Assembly (NCBI GenBank): GCA_017558545.1
Contig: JAFYUG010000083.1
Coordinates: 1-14,473, forward strand
Origin: Oscillospiraceae bacterium
GTDB taxonomy: Bacteria; Bacillota; Clostridia; Oscillospirales; Oscillospiraceae
DNA: 14,473 bases
Direction of reading: 5' to 3'
The notes under the pieces were generated by a model. It worked only from the letters and a program-made list of their open reading frames with translations. It searched no databases and was not told the DNA's origin. Positions 1 through 7,830 of the stretch are shown here, piece after piece (within the stretch, counting starts at the first letter, position 1; each line of letters opens with the position of its first letter). The position numbers and the translations under genes are program-made.

Positions 1-26
1 AAAAATTACAAGAGAGGTTTATATCC

Positions 27-938
27 ATGAGTAAAAAGACCGCAAAGAAGAGCAGCAAAGCTCAGATGGACCCCAAGCTCAAAAAAATACTGACAGCTCT
101 GTTGCCCCTGCTTATCCTCATGGCTTTTTATAGCCTCTATGGCGACAATCTTATGTCCGACAACGCATCACACACTCTTGACTCCATCCCTGAGTATTCA
201 GGCCGCGCCTTTGTTGCCATTAATGACAACGTTCCCTCTTTCAAGGAAAGCGAGCTGACCACCGAGGCTTACGAATATTTCGCCGAGCTTGACTCCCTTG
301 GCCGCTGCGGCCTTACCATGGCCTGCATTGGTCAGGAGCTTATGCCCACAGGGGACAGAGAGAGCATCAGCCATGTTTATCCCAGCGGCTGGGTGAATAT
401 GCCCTACTCCTTTGTGGACGGCACATATCTTTATAACCGCTGCCATCTTATAGGATTCCAGCTCACCGGCGAAAACGACAACAAACAAAACCTCATAACC
501 GGCACAAGATACATGAACACGGAAGGCATGCTCCCCTTTGAAAACATGGTTGCCGACTATGTTAAGGAAACGGGCAACCATGTTCTCTACCGCGTAACTC
601 CCATTTTTGCAGGGGATGAGCTTGTTGCCCGCGGCGTTCAGATTGAGGCATACAGCGTTGAGGACAACGGCGACGGCATTTGCTTCAATGTCTACTGCTA
701 CAATGTTCAGCCCGGTGTTATCATAGACTATGCCACCGGCGAAAGCAGCCTTGACGAGGAATATCTCAACAGCGGCGAGCAGGGCGAATTTGTTCTTAAC
801 ACAAACTCCAAGAAATTCCACCTCCCCTCCTGCTCCGGCGCAACGGACATGAGCGAGAAGAACAGACAGGATTTTGAGGGCAGCAGAGAGCTGCTTATTG
901 CTCAGGGCTTTGAGCCTTGCAGCCAGTGCAACCCCTAA
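27..938 (+). CDS. Membrane-anchored DNA/RNA non-specific endonuclease (EndA/NucA-like) with C-terminal Ada-like zinc motif
   Basis: A 303-residue protein. It has a lysine-rich N-terminus (residues 1-20) and then one hydrophobic segment (about 21-37), which suggests a membrane anchor or uncleaved signal with the enzyme outside the cell. The nuclease core runs from about 55 to 230. It carries the motif NRCHLIGFQL (137-146), where His140 would be the general base in the DRGH-type beta-beta-alpha-metal fold, followed by ENDNKQNLITGT (149-160) with the metal-ligand asparagine. This matches streptococcal EndA and similar DNA-entry nucleases. The C-terminal 50 residues (about 254-303) have a KKFHLPSC...PCSQC pattern with His265, Cys269, Cys298 and Cys301, as in the small Ada-type zinc-binding module often fused to Firmicutes nucleases. 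The start ATG follows AGAGAGG at 9-bp spacing. The gene ends in its own terminator, so it is probably not part of the arg operon. Likely role: degradation or uptake of extracellular DNA. Family call is firm; biological role is inferred. Confidence 0.9.
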   Translation: MSKKTAKKSSKAQMDPKLKKILTALLPLLILMAFYSLYGDNLMSDNASHTLDSIPEYSGRAFVAINDNVPSFKESELTTEAYEYFAELDSLGRCGLTMACIGQELMPTGDRESISHVYPSGWVNMPYSFVDGTYLYNRCHLIGFQLTGENDNKQNLITGTRYMNTEGMLPFENMVADYVKETGNHVLYRVTPIFAGDELVARGVQIEAYSVEDNGDGICFNVYCYNVQPGVIIDYATGESSLDEEYLNSGEQGEFVLNTNSKKFHLPSCSGATDMSEKNRQDFEGSRELLIAQGFEPCSQCNP

Positions 939-951
939 ATACATAAATCTG

Positions 952-990
952 ACGCACAGAGGACTTGATTATTTCCTCTGTGCGTTTTAT
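952..990 (+). terminator. Rho-independent terminator after the nuclease gene
   Basis: A perfect 12-bp stem (952-963 pairing with 974-985), with arm ACGCACAGAGGA and a 10-base loop, is followed by TTTAT. It starts 13 bases after the nuclease stop codon. This separates the nuclease transcript from the arginine operon. Confidence 0.88.
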
Positions 991-1017
991 ACTAATCCCC
1001 AACTATCTTTTTTCAAA

Positions 1018-1075
1018 TATGCATATATGCATACATTATACACAAAATGCAGAAGTTTATGTATTTTTATGCATT
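1018..1075 (+). promoter_or_regulatory. Probable ArgR operator region (ARG-box-like) upstream of argC
   Basis: Bases 1058-1075 read TATGTATTTTTATGCATT. Compared with the classical 18-bp ARG box (TNTGNATWWWWATNCANA), every fixed position matches except the last. Immediately upstream is a second degenerate box (1037-1053) with a perfect right half (ATGCAGA) but a poor left half, and a 16-bp perfect palindrome TATGCATATATGCATA (1018-1033) built from the same TATGCAT half-sites. Tandem boxes are the usual arrangement for the hexameric arginine repressor ArgR/AhrC. The best box ends 6 bases upstream of the -35 element of the argC promoter. No argR gene is in the window, so the regulator is inferred. 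Confidence 0.6.
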
Positions 1076-1081
1076 TATTAC

Positions 1082-1110
1082 TTGACTTTTTCCGAATAAA
1101 ATACTAATAT
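1082..1110 (+). promoter_or_regulatory. Sigma-A-type promoter for argCJBD
   Basis: A -35 TTGACT (1082-1087) and a -10 TAATAT (1105-1110) are separated by exactly 17 bases. Both hexamers are close to consensus. The expected transcription start is near 1117, giving a leader of about 45 bases before argC. This is the only strong promoter seen for the four-gene operon. Confidence 0.75.
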
Positions 1111-1160
1111 TTCTGTATATTGTATGAATTAGATGAATAATCCACTATAGGTGACACCCC

Positions 1161-2093
1161 ATGAAAAATGTTTTTATTGATGGAAGCGCAGGAACAACGG
1201 GCCTTAGAATTTACGAGCGCCTCAGCGGCAGAAGTGACATCGCTCTGCTCTCCCTGCCTGAAAACTTAAGAAAAGATATATCCGCAAGACGGGATATTAT
1301 GAACAAGGCGGACATTGTTTTCCTCTGCCTGCCCGATGCCGCCGCCAAGGAGGCAGTTGCACTTGTGGAAAATAGCTCCACCGCTATAATTGATACCTCC
1401 ACTGCCCACCGCACCGCCCCCCATTGGTGCTACGGTTTTCCCGAGCTTCACGGCCAGAGGGAGAAAATTGCCGCAAGCAAGCGCATAGCCAATCCCGGCT
1501 GCCACGCAACGGGCTTCATAAGCCTTGTGGCCCCTCTCCGCGAAATGGGCATTTTGAATGGCGATGCTCTTTTAAGCTGCTTTTCTCTCACCGGTTATTC
1601 CGGCGGCGGCAAGAGCATGATTGCCGACTATGAGGGCGAAGAAAAGACCATAGACATGGCAAGCCCCGCTCTTTACGCAGTTGCTCAAAGCCATAAGCAT
1701 TTGCCCGAGATGGCAGCTGTATGCTCCCTTAACAACTACCCCGTTTTTTCTCCCATTGTGGACGATTATTATTCCGGCATGGCAACTACCATTCCTATCC
1801 ACGCATCCATGCTGAAGGGCATAAACAGCCTCAGGGAGCTTTATGAAGCTTATGCCGATTACTACAAGGGCGAGGCTTTGGTTTCCCTTGCTGAGCCTTT
1901 CAGCTCCTCCGACAAATATTACGGAGGCGCTCTCAGCGGCAAGGATTATTTGAAAATACACATTTCCGGCAACGATGAACGCCTTTGCCTCACCGCACTA
2001 TTCGACAATCTGGGCAAGGGTGCAAGCGGAGCCGCCATACAGAACATGAACATACTTTTGGGTGTCAGCGAGACCACAGGGCTGATAGTTTGA
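1161..2093 (+). CDS. argC: N-acetyl-gamma-glutamyl-phosphate reductase (type 2)
   Basis: Third step of ornithine synthesis: NADPH-dependent reduction of N-acetylglutamyl-5-phosphate to N-acetylglutamate 5-semialdehyde in the cytoplasm. The protein is 310 residues, the size of the shorter type-2 ArgC group (type 1 is about 345). The N-terminal FIDGSAGTTGLRI (5-17) is the nucleotide-binding signature of that group. The catalytic cysteine is Cys114 in NPGCHATGF (111-119). STAHR at 80-84 and the YGFPEL block (91-96) are also typical. The start ATG follows AGGTGA (1149-1154) at 6-bp spacing. It is the first gene of the arg operon; argJ begins 20 bases after its stop. Function is secure from both sequence and neighbours. 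Confidence 0.96.
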   Translation: MKNVFIDGSAGTTGLRIYERLSGRSDIALLSLPENLRKDISARRDIMNKADIVFLCLPDAAAKEAVALVENSSTAIIDTSTAHRTAPHWCYGFPELHGQREKIAASKRIANPGCHATGFISLVAPLREMGILNGDALLSCFSLTGYSGGGKSMIADYEGEEKTIDMASPALYAVAQSHKHLPEMAAVCSLNNYPVFSPIVDDYYSGMATTIPIHASMLKGINSLRELYEAYADYYKGEALVSLAEPFSSSDKYYGGALSGKDYLKIHISGNDERLCLTALFDNLGKGASGAAIQNMNILLGVSETTGLIV

Positions 2094-2113
2094 CATAGAG
2101 GAGGCAATTACTT

Positions 2114-3328
2114 ATGAAGATTATTTCCGGCGGCGTTTGCGCCGCACAGGGTTTCACCGCCAACGGCATACATTGCGGCATTCGCAAAAACAGAGTTAAG
2201 AGAGATCTTGCCCTTATCTATTCCTCCGTTCCTGCCAGCGCAGCTGCGGTTTACACTCTCAACCTCGTTAAGGGAGCTCCCATTACCGTTACCAAAGCTC
2301 ACCTTCTTGGCGGCATTGCTCAGGCAGCTATTTGCAACAGCGGCAACGCCAACACCTGCAACTATAACGGCATTGAAATTGCCGAGGAGACCTGCTCCAT
2401 TCTCTCCGCAGAACTGGGCATTCCTGCCGACAACATCATAGTTGCTTCCACAGGCGTTATAGGTGAGCTTATGGACATTGCCCCCTTCCGCAGCGGTATT
2501 CCCTCCCTTGTTGCAGGGCTCAGCGCCGATGGCAGCGACAGCGCCGCCGAGGGCATTATGACCACGGACACCGTTAAAAAGGAGATTGCCATAGAGTTTA
2601 CTCTCGGAGGCAAGACCTGCCGCATGGGCGGCATTGCCAAGGGCAGCGGCATGATTCACCCCAACATGGCCACCATGCTGGTTTTCATCACCACCGACGC
2701 GGCCATCTCCCCCGCCATGCTCCAGAAGGCTCTCAGCGGCGACGTTAAGAGCACCTTCAATATGCTCAGCGTGGACGGCGACACCTCCACCAACGACATG
2801 GTTTCCGTTATGGCCAACGGCCTTGCAGGCAACGAGATTATCACCGATGAGGGCGAGGATTTCACCGCCTTCATGGCAGCTTTGAACACCGTTACCGTTA
2901 ATCTCTGCCGCATGATTGCTGCCGACGGCGAGGGCGCCACCAAGATGCTGGAATGCATAGTTTCCGGCGCTTATGATATAGACACCGCCCGCACAGTTGC
3001 CAAGAGCGTTGTTTGCTCCAGCCTTGTGAAGGCCGCCATGTTCGGCGCTGACGCCAACTGGGGCCGCATACTCTGTGCCATAGGTTACAGCGGCGCAGAT
3101 GTGGACGTAAGCAAGGTTGATGTTTCCTTCCGCAGCGCCGGCGGAATGGTTACCCTCTGCAAGAATGGCTCCGGCGTTCCCTTCTCCGAGGAGGAGGCCA
3201 AGGCCGTGCTGCTTGAGAAAGAAATTGAAGTTCTTGTTAGCATAGGCGATGGCGACATAAGCGCAAAGGCTTGGGGCTGCGACCTCACCTATGACTATGT
3301 TAAGATAAACGGCGATTATCGCACCTAA
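2114..3328 (+). CDS. argJ: Bifunctional ornithine acetyltransferase / N-acetylglutamate synthase
   Basis: Transfers the acetyl group from N-acetylornithine to glutamate, releasing ornithine and regenerating N-acetylglutamate. Many members also make N-acetylglutamate from acetyl-CoA. The 404-residue precursor has the self-cleavage site in KGSGMIHPNMATML (176-189); Thr187 would become the N-terminal nucleophile of the beta chain. The oxyanion-hole segment ASTGVIG lies at 111-117, and the protein ends in the family-typical YVKINGDYRT. Length is normal. A strong ribosome site (AGAGGAGG, 2097-2104) sits 9 bases before ATG. Its presence means the operon uses the cyclic pathway and needs no argE deacetylase. 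Whether this copy is bifunctional or only a transferase cannot be told from sequence. Confidence 0.97.
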   Translation: MKIISGGVCAAQGFTANGIHCGIRKNRVKRDLALIYSSVPASAAAVYTLNLVKGAPITVTKAHLLGGIAQAAICNSGNANTCNYNGIEIAEETCSILSAELGIPADNIIVASTGVIGELMDIAPFRSGIPSLVAGLSADGSDSAAEGIMTTDTVKKEIAIEFTLGGKTCRMGGIAKGSGMIHPNMATMLVFITTDAAISPAMLQKALSGDVKSTFNMLSVDGDTSTNDMVSVMANGLAGNEIITDEGEDFTAFMAALNTVTVNLCRMIAADGEGATKMLECIVSGAYDIDTARTVAKSVVCSSLVKAAMFGADANWGRILCAIGYSGADVDVSKVDVSFRSAGGMVTLCKNGSGVPFSEEEAKAVLLEKEIEVLVSIGDGDISAKAWGCDLTYDYVKINGDYRT

Positions 3329-3340
3329 GGAGTTAATTCT

Positions 3341-4201
3341 ATGAGCGAATTCACTAACCACGAAAGAGCCGAAGTCATTGTTCAGGCTCTGCCCTATATT
3401 AAGCGCTTCAACGGCAAGATTATTGTTGTTAAATACGGCGGCAACGCCATGATAAACGAAAAGCTGAAAATGCAGGTTATGCAGGATATTGCATTGCTCC
3501 AGCTTATAGGCGTTAAAGTTGTTCTGGTCCACGGCGGCGGCCCCGAGATTAACGACATTATGAACCGCCTTGGCAAAGAGCCTGTATTTTTGGACGGCCT
3601 TCGCGTTACCGACAAGGAGACCATGGACATAGTGCAGATGGTTTTGGCAGGCAAGGTAAACAAGACCCTTGTTAACCTTCTTGAAAAATCCGGCGGCAAG
3701 GCCATGGGCATTTCCGGCATGGACGGCCACCTCATCGAGTCCCGCTTCAAGGATGAGCGCCTTGGCTATGTTGGCGAGATTGTTAAAATCCACATCTCAC
3801 CCGTTCTTGACTTGCTGGAGAAGGGTTATATCCCCGTTATCTCCACCATAGGCTGCGACAAGGACGGCAACGCCTATAATATAAACGGCGACACCGCCGC
3901 CGCCCACATTGCAGGTGCGCTGCAGGCAGAGCGCCTTATTATGATGACGGATATTGACGGCATTCTTATGGACAAGGATGACCCCTCCACCCTCATCCGC
4001 GAAATTAGCACCAGCGAGGCAAGAAAGCTTTATGACAGCGGCGTTATCTCCGGCGGCATGATTCCCAAGGTTGAATGCTGCATAGAGGCCATTGCCGAGG
4101 GCGTTAACAATGTTGTTATTATGGATGGCCGCGTCAGCCACTCCATTTTGATGGAGCTTCTCACCGACGAAGGCGCAGGCACCATGGTCACAGGAGACTG
4201 A
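3341..4201 (+). CDS. argB: Acetylglutamate kinase, probably arginine-inhibited
   Basis: Phosphorylates N-acetylglutamate with ATP, the second step and usual control point of the cyclic pathway. The 286-residue amino-acid-kinase fold shows Lys31 in VKYGGNAM, the glycine loop HGGGPEIN (64-71), the NINGDTAAAH substrate/ATP segment (180-189) and Lys243 in GGMIPKVE. The N-terminal helix (about 8-24, ending before FNGKIIVVKYGG) and the C-terminal stretch GRVSHSILMELLTDEGAGTM (263-282) resemble the arginine-sensitive hexameric enzymes, so feedback inhibition by arginine is likely (inference). TAAGGAG overlapping the argJ stop codon lies 8 bases before the ATG, indicating close coupling to argJ. Confidence 0.97.
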   Translation: MSEFTNHERAEVIVQALPYIKRFNGKIIVVKYGGNAMINEKLKMQVMQDIALLQLIGVKVVLVHGGGPEINDIMNRLGKEPVFLDGLRVTDKETMDIVQMVLAGKVNKTLVNLLEKSGGKAMGISGMDGHLIESRFKDERLGYVGEIVKIHISPVLDLLEKGYIPVISTIGCDKDGNAYNINGDTAAAHIAGALQAERLIMMTDIDGILMDKDDPSTLIREISTSEARKLYDSGVISGGMIPKVECCIEAIAEGVNNVVIMDGRVSHSILMELLTDEGAGTMVTGD

Positions 4202-4207
4202 TAAAAA

Positions 4208-5371
4208 ATGACTATTTCCGAACTTGATAAAAAATACGTTGCCGGAACTTACAATCGCTTTCCCGTTGAGATAGTTTCCGGCAAGGGCAGCACCCTCACC
4301 GACTCTTGCGGCAAAGAGTATATAGACATGGGCTCCGGCATTGGCGTTACCGCCATGGGCTTTGGGGACGAAGAGTGGATTTCTGCCGTCACGGAGCAGC
4401 TGGGCAAAGTGCAGCACACTTCTAACCTTTACTATACCGAGCCTTGCGCCAAGCTTGCCTCCATGCTCTGCGAAGCTACGGGCATGAAGAAGGTGTTTTT
4501 CGCAAACTCCGGTGCCGAGGCAAATGAGTGCGCCATCAAGGCTGCAAGAAAGTATGCTGCCGAGAAAAAGGGCAGCGAATATTACACCATTATAAGCCTT
4601 TGCAACAGCTTCCATGGCCGCACCCTCACCACTCTTGCAGCCACCGGTCAGGAGCATTATCACGAACTTTTCCAGCCTCTCACCCCTGGCTTTATGTCAA
4701 CTCCCGCCAATGATATTGAGGCGCTGAAGGCTCTTGTTTCCTCCGTTAAAACCGCCGGTATCATCATGGAATGCATACAGGGCGAGGGCGGCGTTTTGCC
4801 CCTTGAGGATGGTTTTGTGAAGGCTGTTGCCCAGCTTTGCAAGGATGAGGACATCATTCTGATTATTGATGAAGTTCAGACCGGCAACGGCAGAACGGGC
4901 AAAACATATGCCTATATGCATTTTGGCATCACCCCCGACATAGTTTCCACCGCAAAGGGTCTTGGAGGCGGTTTGCCTCTTGGCGCTGCGCTTTTGGGTG
5001 AAAAAGTTGAAAACATTCTCGGTTTTGGTGACCACGGCTCCACTTTTGGCGGAAATCCCGTGGCCTGCGCCGGTGCAATCAGCGTTTTCAGCCGCCTTAC
5101 TCCCGAATTTTTGGAGGAGGTTAAGGCCAAGGGCGAATATGTTTTTGAAACTCTTTCCGGCGCCGAAGGCGTGGAGAGCATTTGCGGCAAGGGTCTTATG
5201 ATTGGCATCAAGACAAAAAAGCCGGTGGGCGATGTTATATCCGCTTGCATAGAAAAGGGCGTTCTTTGCCTCAGCGCAAAGGATAAGCTAAGGCTGCTGC
5301 CTGCTTTGAACATCTCCTTGGATGAGCTGAAAAAGGCAGTTGATGTGATCAAAGAAGTTTGCTCTGAATAA
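4208..5371 (+). CDS. argD: Acetylornithine aminotransferase
   Basis: PLP-dependent class-III aminotransferase making N-acetylornithine from N-acetylglutamate semialdehyde and glutamate. The 387-residue protein has NSGAEAN (100-106) for the PLP phosphate, FHGRT (135-139), ECIQGEGG (188-195), the DEVQTGNGRTG cofactor block (221-231) and the Schiff-base lysine Lys250 in STAKGLGGGLPLGA. The start is 6 bases after the argB stop, and its ribosome site AGGAG (4192-4196) lies inside the end of argB, so the two are probably translationally coupled. It is the last gene of the operon. No argF follows, so carbamoylation of ornithine must be encoded elsewhere. ArgD in some species also acts in lysine synthesis; that is not testable here. 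Confidence 0.95.
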   Translation: MTISELDKKYVAGTYNRFPVEIVSGKGSTLTDSCGKEYIDMGSGIGVTAMGFGDEEWISAVTEQLGKVQHTSNLYYTEPCAKLASMLCEATGMKKVFFANSGAEANECAIKAARKYAAEKKGSEYYTIISLCNSFHGRTLTTLAATGQEHYHELFQPLTPGFMSTPANDIEALKALVSSVKTAGIIMECIQGEGGVLPLEDGFVKAVAQLCKDEDIILIIDEVQTGNGRTGKTYAYMHFGITPDIVSTAKGLGGGLPLGAALLGEKVENILGFGDHGSTFGGNPVACAGAISVFSRLTPEFLEEVKAKGEYVFETLSGAEGVESICGKGLMIGIKTKKPVGDVISACIEKGVLCLSAKDKLRLLPALNISLDELKKAVDVIKEVCSE

Positions 5372-5404
5372 TTATGTAAACAAATAAATTTAATTTTTTA
5401 ACAA

Positions 5405-5450
5405 TCCCTCAGTCACCTTCGGTGACAGCTCCCTTTGCACAAGGGAGCCT
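5405..5450. repeat. Intergenic double-hairpin repeat element (CTCAGTCACC...GGGAGCC type)
   Basis: Two adjacent perfect hairpins: GTCACC/GGTGAC (5412-5417 with 5421-5426, 3-base loop) and GCTCCCTT/AAGGGAGC (5428-5435 with 5441-5448, 5-base loop). From memory, this CCCTCAGTCACC...GACAGCTCCC...GGGAGCC arrangement recurs in intergenic DNA of many gut Clostridia. Only one full copy is in this window, so the repeat status is knowledge-based, while the hairpins are seen directly. It may assist termination after argD. Confidence 0.6.
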
Positions 5451-5457
5451 TTAAATG

Positions 5458-5494
5458 AAAAAAGGCTGTGTCTTTTGACACAGCCTCTTTTTTA
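5458..5494. terminator. Bidirectional rho-independent terminator between argD and the GH2 gene
   Basis: A perfect 9-bp stem GGCTGTGTC/GACACAGCC (5464-5472 with 5477-5485) with a TTTT loop. On the plus strand it is followed by TCTTTTTTATT. On the minus strand the bases before the stem (5458-5463, all A) give a TTTTTT tail. It lies 7 bases beyond the convergent GH2 stop codon and 86 bases beyond argD, so it can end both transcripts. Confidence 0.9.
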
Positions 5495-5501
5495 TTGTTA
5501 T

Positions 5502-7751
5502 TTACTTGCTCTTTTTCTTGATTCTGTTGAGCTTCTTATTGAGATTGAGAAGCTCTTCCTTGGTGAACTTAACATCCATGAAGCCGCCAATCATGGTGAG
5601 CAGACGCAGCACGGTGAAGCCGTTCATCATGCTCATCATATCAGCGCTGAGCTCGAAGCCGGCAACTTTCTTCTTTTCACCCTTCTTGCCGCCGCCCATG
5701 ATCTTTTTCATGAGGGAAGCAAATACCAGCTTGCCGCGGAAGGTTGCGAGAACATCGCCCATCTTGTCGTTAAGGGAAAGGCGGCCTTCGGGGGCATCAA
5801 TATCAAACCAGTTGAGAATTGCGCCCTGCTCAACAAGGCGGTAGCTCTCGTTGAAAACATCTACCTTATTGATAGTGCTCTCATCGGTGCATTCGCCGGC
5901 AACGGCGGTGAGCTTACTTGTTCCAACATTGGGAACATCGAAATAGAAGAAGTGGTCTTCTGCGGTCTTTTTGCCAAGGCTCTCGCCATTGACGAAAAGC
6001 TCAACCTCGGGAAGGTTGGAGTATACAGTAACCTTGGTTACATCCTCAACGCGGTCAACATAGCGCTTGCCGCAGAGGTGAACGAAGGGCTCGTCGCTGA
6101 GCCATGCCTTGTAGGCATAGAAGCTATCCTTCTTATACTTGCGGTCGAAGGTCATAAGACCCTTGTGGTTCTGTCCGTTTTCGCCGCCTTCGTTGCGGGC
6201 ATCGGCGCCAAAGTCAAACATATTCCAAACATGGGTTGCCCACATATACTTGCGGCTGAAGAGCTGCTTGATAAGCTCCTCATGATAATATGCCTGATAT
6301 TCTTCGGTATAGTCGCCCTGCACGGGATCGGAGGTATGCCAGTTGAGAGCTTCGCAGCCATACTCGGAGCAGCCGATGGGGATATTGGGATGGGTTGCAT
6401 GGAACTTATCAAACCAGGGACCGTTCATGCTGGTTTCGCCGCCATACCAACCGAAATAGTGGTTATAGCTGACAACATCGGGAATCTGGAGATAGGGGTC
6501 ATCCATCTTGCACATGGAAACGGCTGCAATGGTAGTGAGGCGGGTCTTATCCCACTCATGGCAGAGATCATTGAGGATACGGTGGTTTTCCAGCAGATCC
6601 TCGGTGGAGCCGCCTATGCTGATTTCGTTGCTGAGACCCCAGACAACGATGGAGGGATGGTTATAGTTCTGAGCAATGAGTTCCTTCATCTGGCTGATGG
6701 TGTTCTCTCTGCCGGTGGGCATATGCTTGGAGATATAGGGAATCTCGGCCCAGATTACAAGACCGCGCTCATCGCAAAGGTCATAGAAATACTGGTCATG
6801 CTGATAGTGGGCAAGGCGGATGGTGGTGCAGCCGACTTCACAGATGAGGTCAATATCCTCCTCGTGATGCTCGGGAAGCAGAGCGTTACCTACGCCCCAG
6901 CGGTCCTGATGACGGCTTACGCCGCGGAGGGGATATTCTTCGCCGTTGAGGATGAAGCCGTTTTCGGGGTCAATCTTGAAGGTGCGGCAGCCGAAGCGGG
7001 TGGAAACGCTGTCGATAACTTCGCCGTTTTCAATGAGCTCAACAGTTGCATTATAGAGATAAGGATCCTTGCGGCCATTCCAAAGATGGACATTGGGGAT
7101 CTGAATAGTAGCCTTGGTTTCAGCAGACTCTGCCTCGAACTTCTTGCAGCCGCAGCGGGAGAAAATGGTGTAGCGGAGAGTTTGACCCTCTTTTGCGTTG
7201 GTTACAAAGGCTTCGATGGTGACATTGGCGTCTGCCTCTACAATTTCAGGGGTGACCATGAGACCGGGAGAGCCGAAGAAGTCCAGATCGAAGTGGCTTT
7301 CTGGAACGCAGATGAGGTTAACATTGCGATACATACCACCATAGAAGGTGAAGTCTGCCATCTGGGGGTATACGTGCTCGTTTGCTGCATTGTCAACAGC
7401 AACGGAGATAATATTCTCCTCGGCCATGGCTTCGGTGAGGTCTACGCGCCAAGTGGAATAGCCGCCGTCATGATGGCCAAGATGCTTGCCGTTGAGATAC
7501 ACATCGGCGGAGGAATTGGTGCCGCGGAACTCAACATAGTAGCGCTCAGCCTGGGGCAGCTCGCTCTTGAGGAAGCTCTTGGCATACCATGCTGTGCCGC
7601 GCCAATAGTCATTATTGCCGTCCTGTCCGTCGACAGCGTTCCAGCAATGGGGAATAGTAACCTCTTCCCAAGCTGCGGGCAGAGTTACGGGGGCTTCGGA
7701 GTTTTCTTTGGTGAAACACCATTTACTGTTAAAATTTACGATATTTCTCAT
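5502..7751 (-). CDS. Glycoside hydrolase family 2 enzyme, probably beta-galactosidase-like, with unusual Met-rich C-terminal extension
   Basis: A 749-residue cytoplasmic enzyme (no signal peptide). The order is a sugar-binding domain (about 1-150, with the YYVEFRGTNSSADVYLNG block), an immunoglobulin-like domain (about 155-255), the TIM barrel starting near GVSRHQDRWG (277-286), and C-terminal domains. The acid/base is Glu376 in WGLSNE; the nucleophile is Glu463 in CSEYG. GVSRHQDR and the absence of the NEP motif favour beta-galactosidase, but NHKGLMTFDRK (528-538) resembles the Asn-Lys pair that recognises uronic acids in beta-glucuronidases, so the substrate is open. Residues about 655-749 are not part of the standard fold: methionine-, glycine- and lysine-rich, with MMSMMNGFTVLRLL at 705-718. 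The start was chosen because AAGGAGG lies 6 bases before this ATG; an earlier in-frame ATG at 7820 overlaps the promoter and has no ribosome site. The symporter gene upstream suggests a joint uptake-and-cleavage role. Confidence 0.88.
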   Translation of the reverse strand: MRNIVNFNSKWCFTKENSEAPVTLPAAWEEVTIPHCWNAVDGQDGNNDYWRGTAWYAKSFLKSELPQAERYYVEFRGTNSSADVYLNGKHLGHHDGGYSTWRVDLTEAMAEENIISVAVDNAANEHVYPQMADFTFYGGMYRNVNLICVPESHFDLDFFGSPGLMVTPEIVEADANVTIEAFVTNAKEGQTLRYTIFSRCGCKKFEAESAETKATIQIPNVHLWNGRKDPYLYNATVELIENGEVIDSVSTRFGCRTFKIDPENGFILNGEEYPLRGVSRHQDRWGVGNALLPEHHEEDIDLICEVGCTTIRLAHYQHDQYFYDLCDERGLVIWAEIPYISKHMPTGRENTISQMKELIAQNYNHPSIVVWGLSNEISIGGSTEDLLENHRILNDLCHEWDKTRLTTIAAVSMCKMDDPYLQIPDVVSYNHYFGWYGGETSMNGPWFDKFHATHPNIPIGCSEYGCEALNWHTSDPVQGDYTEEYQAYYHEELIKQLFSRKYMWATHVWNMFDFGADARNEGGENGQNHKGLMTFDRKYKKDSFYAYKAWLSDEPFVHLCGKRYVDRVEDVTKVTVYSNLPEVELFVNGESLGKKTAEDHFFYFDVPNVGTSKLTAVAGECTDESTINKVDVFNESYRLVEQGAILNWFDIDAPEGRLSLNDKMGDVLATFRGKLVFASLMKKIMGGGKKGEKKKVAGFELSADMMSMMNGFTVLRLLTMIGGFMDVKFTKEELLNLNKKLNRIKKKSK

Positions 7752-7761
7752 ACGTTCCTCC

Positions 7762-7777
7762 TTAGATTTGTATCTAA
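7762..7777 (-). promoter_or_regulatory. Small inverted repeat overlapping the GH2 ribosome-binding site
   Basis: TTAGAT and ATCTAA arms (7762-7767 and 7772-7777) with a 4-base spacer. On the transcript the second arm runs into the Shine-Dalgarno sequence (AAGGAGG, plus-strand 7757-7763), sharing its first two bases. It could be a small operator between transcription start and start codon or a weak RNA hairpin limiting ribosome access. Short enough to be chance. Confidence 0.3.
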
Positions 7778-7791
7778 TGTTCAACCTAGTC

Positions 7792-7820
7792 AATATATCA
7801 CATATTTTTTCCCCTTGCAA
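7792..7820 (-). promoter_or_regulatory. Promoter of the GH2 gene (extended -10)
   Basis: Read on the minus strand: -35 TTGCAA (7820-7815), a 17-base spacer, and -10 TATATT (7797-7792) preceded by TG plus one base, an extended -10. The expected start is near 7785, giving a leader of about 35 bases to the ATG at 7751. So the GH2 gene can be transcribed on its own as well as by read-through from the symporter gene. Confidence 0.68.
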
Positions 7821-7830
7821 TACGCCAAGT

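Noticed and set aside
2108..3793. 561-codon open frame on the minus strand across argJ and argB
   Set aside because: It spans two well-supported genes in antisense, its translation is rich in Asn/Ala/Gly/His with no family resemblance, and it has no promoter or ribosome site.
3797..4663. 288-codon minus-strand frame across argB and argD
   Set aside because: Crosses the boundary of two genuine genes in antisense and has no coding signals of its own.
7752..7820. Longer GH2 protein starting at the ATG at 7820 (23 extra residues)
   Set aside because: That ATG lies within the -35 element, has no ribosome site, and the extra residues do not look like GH2 sequence; the ATG at 7751 has a near-perfect AAGGAGG.
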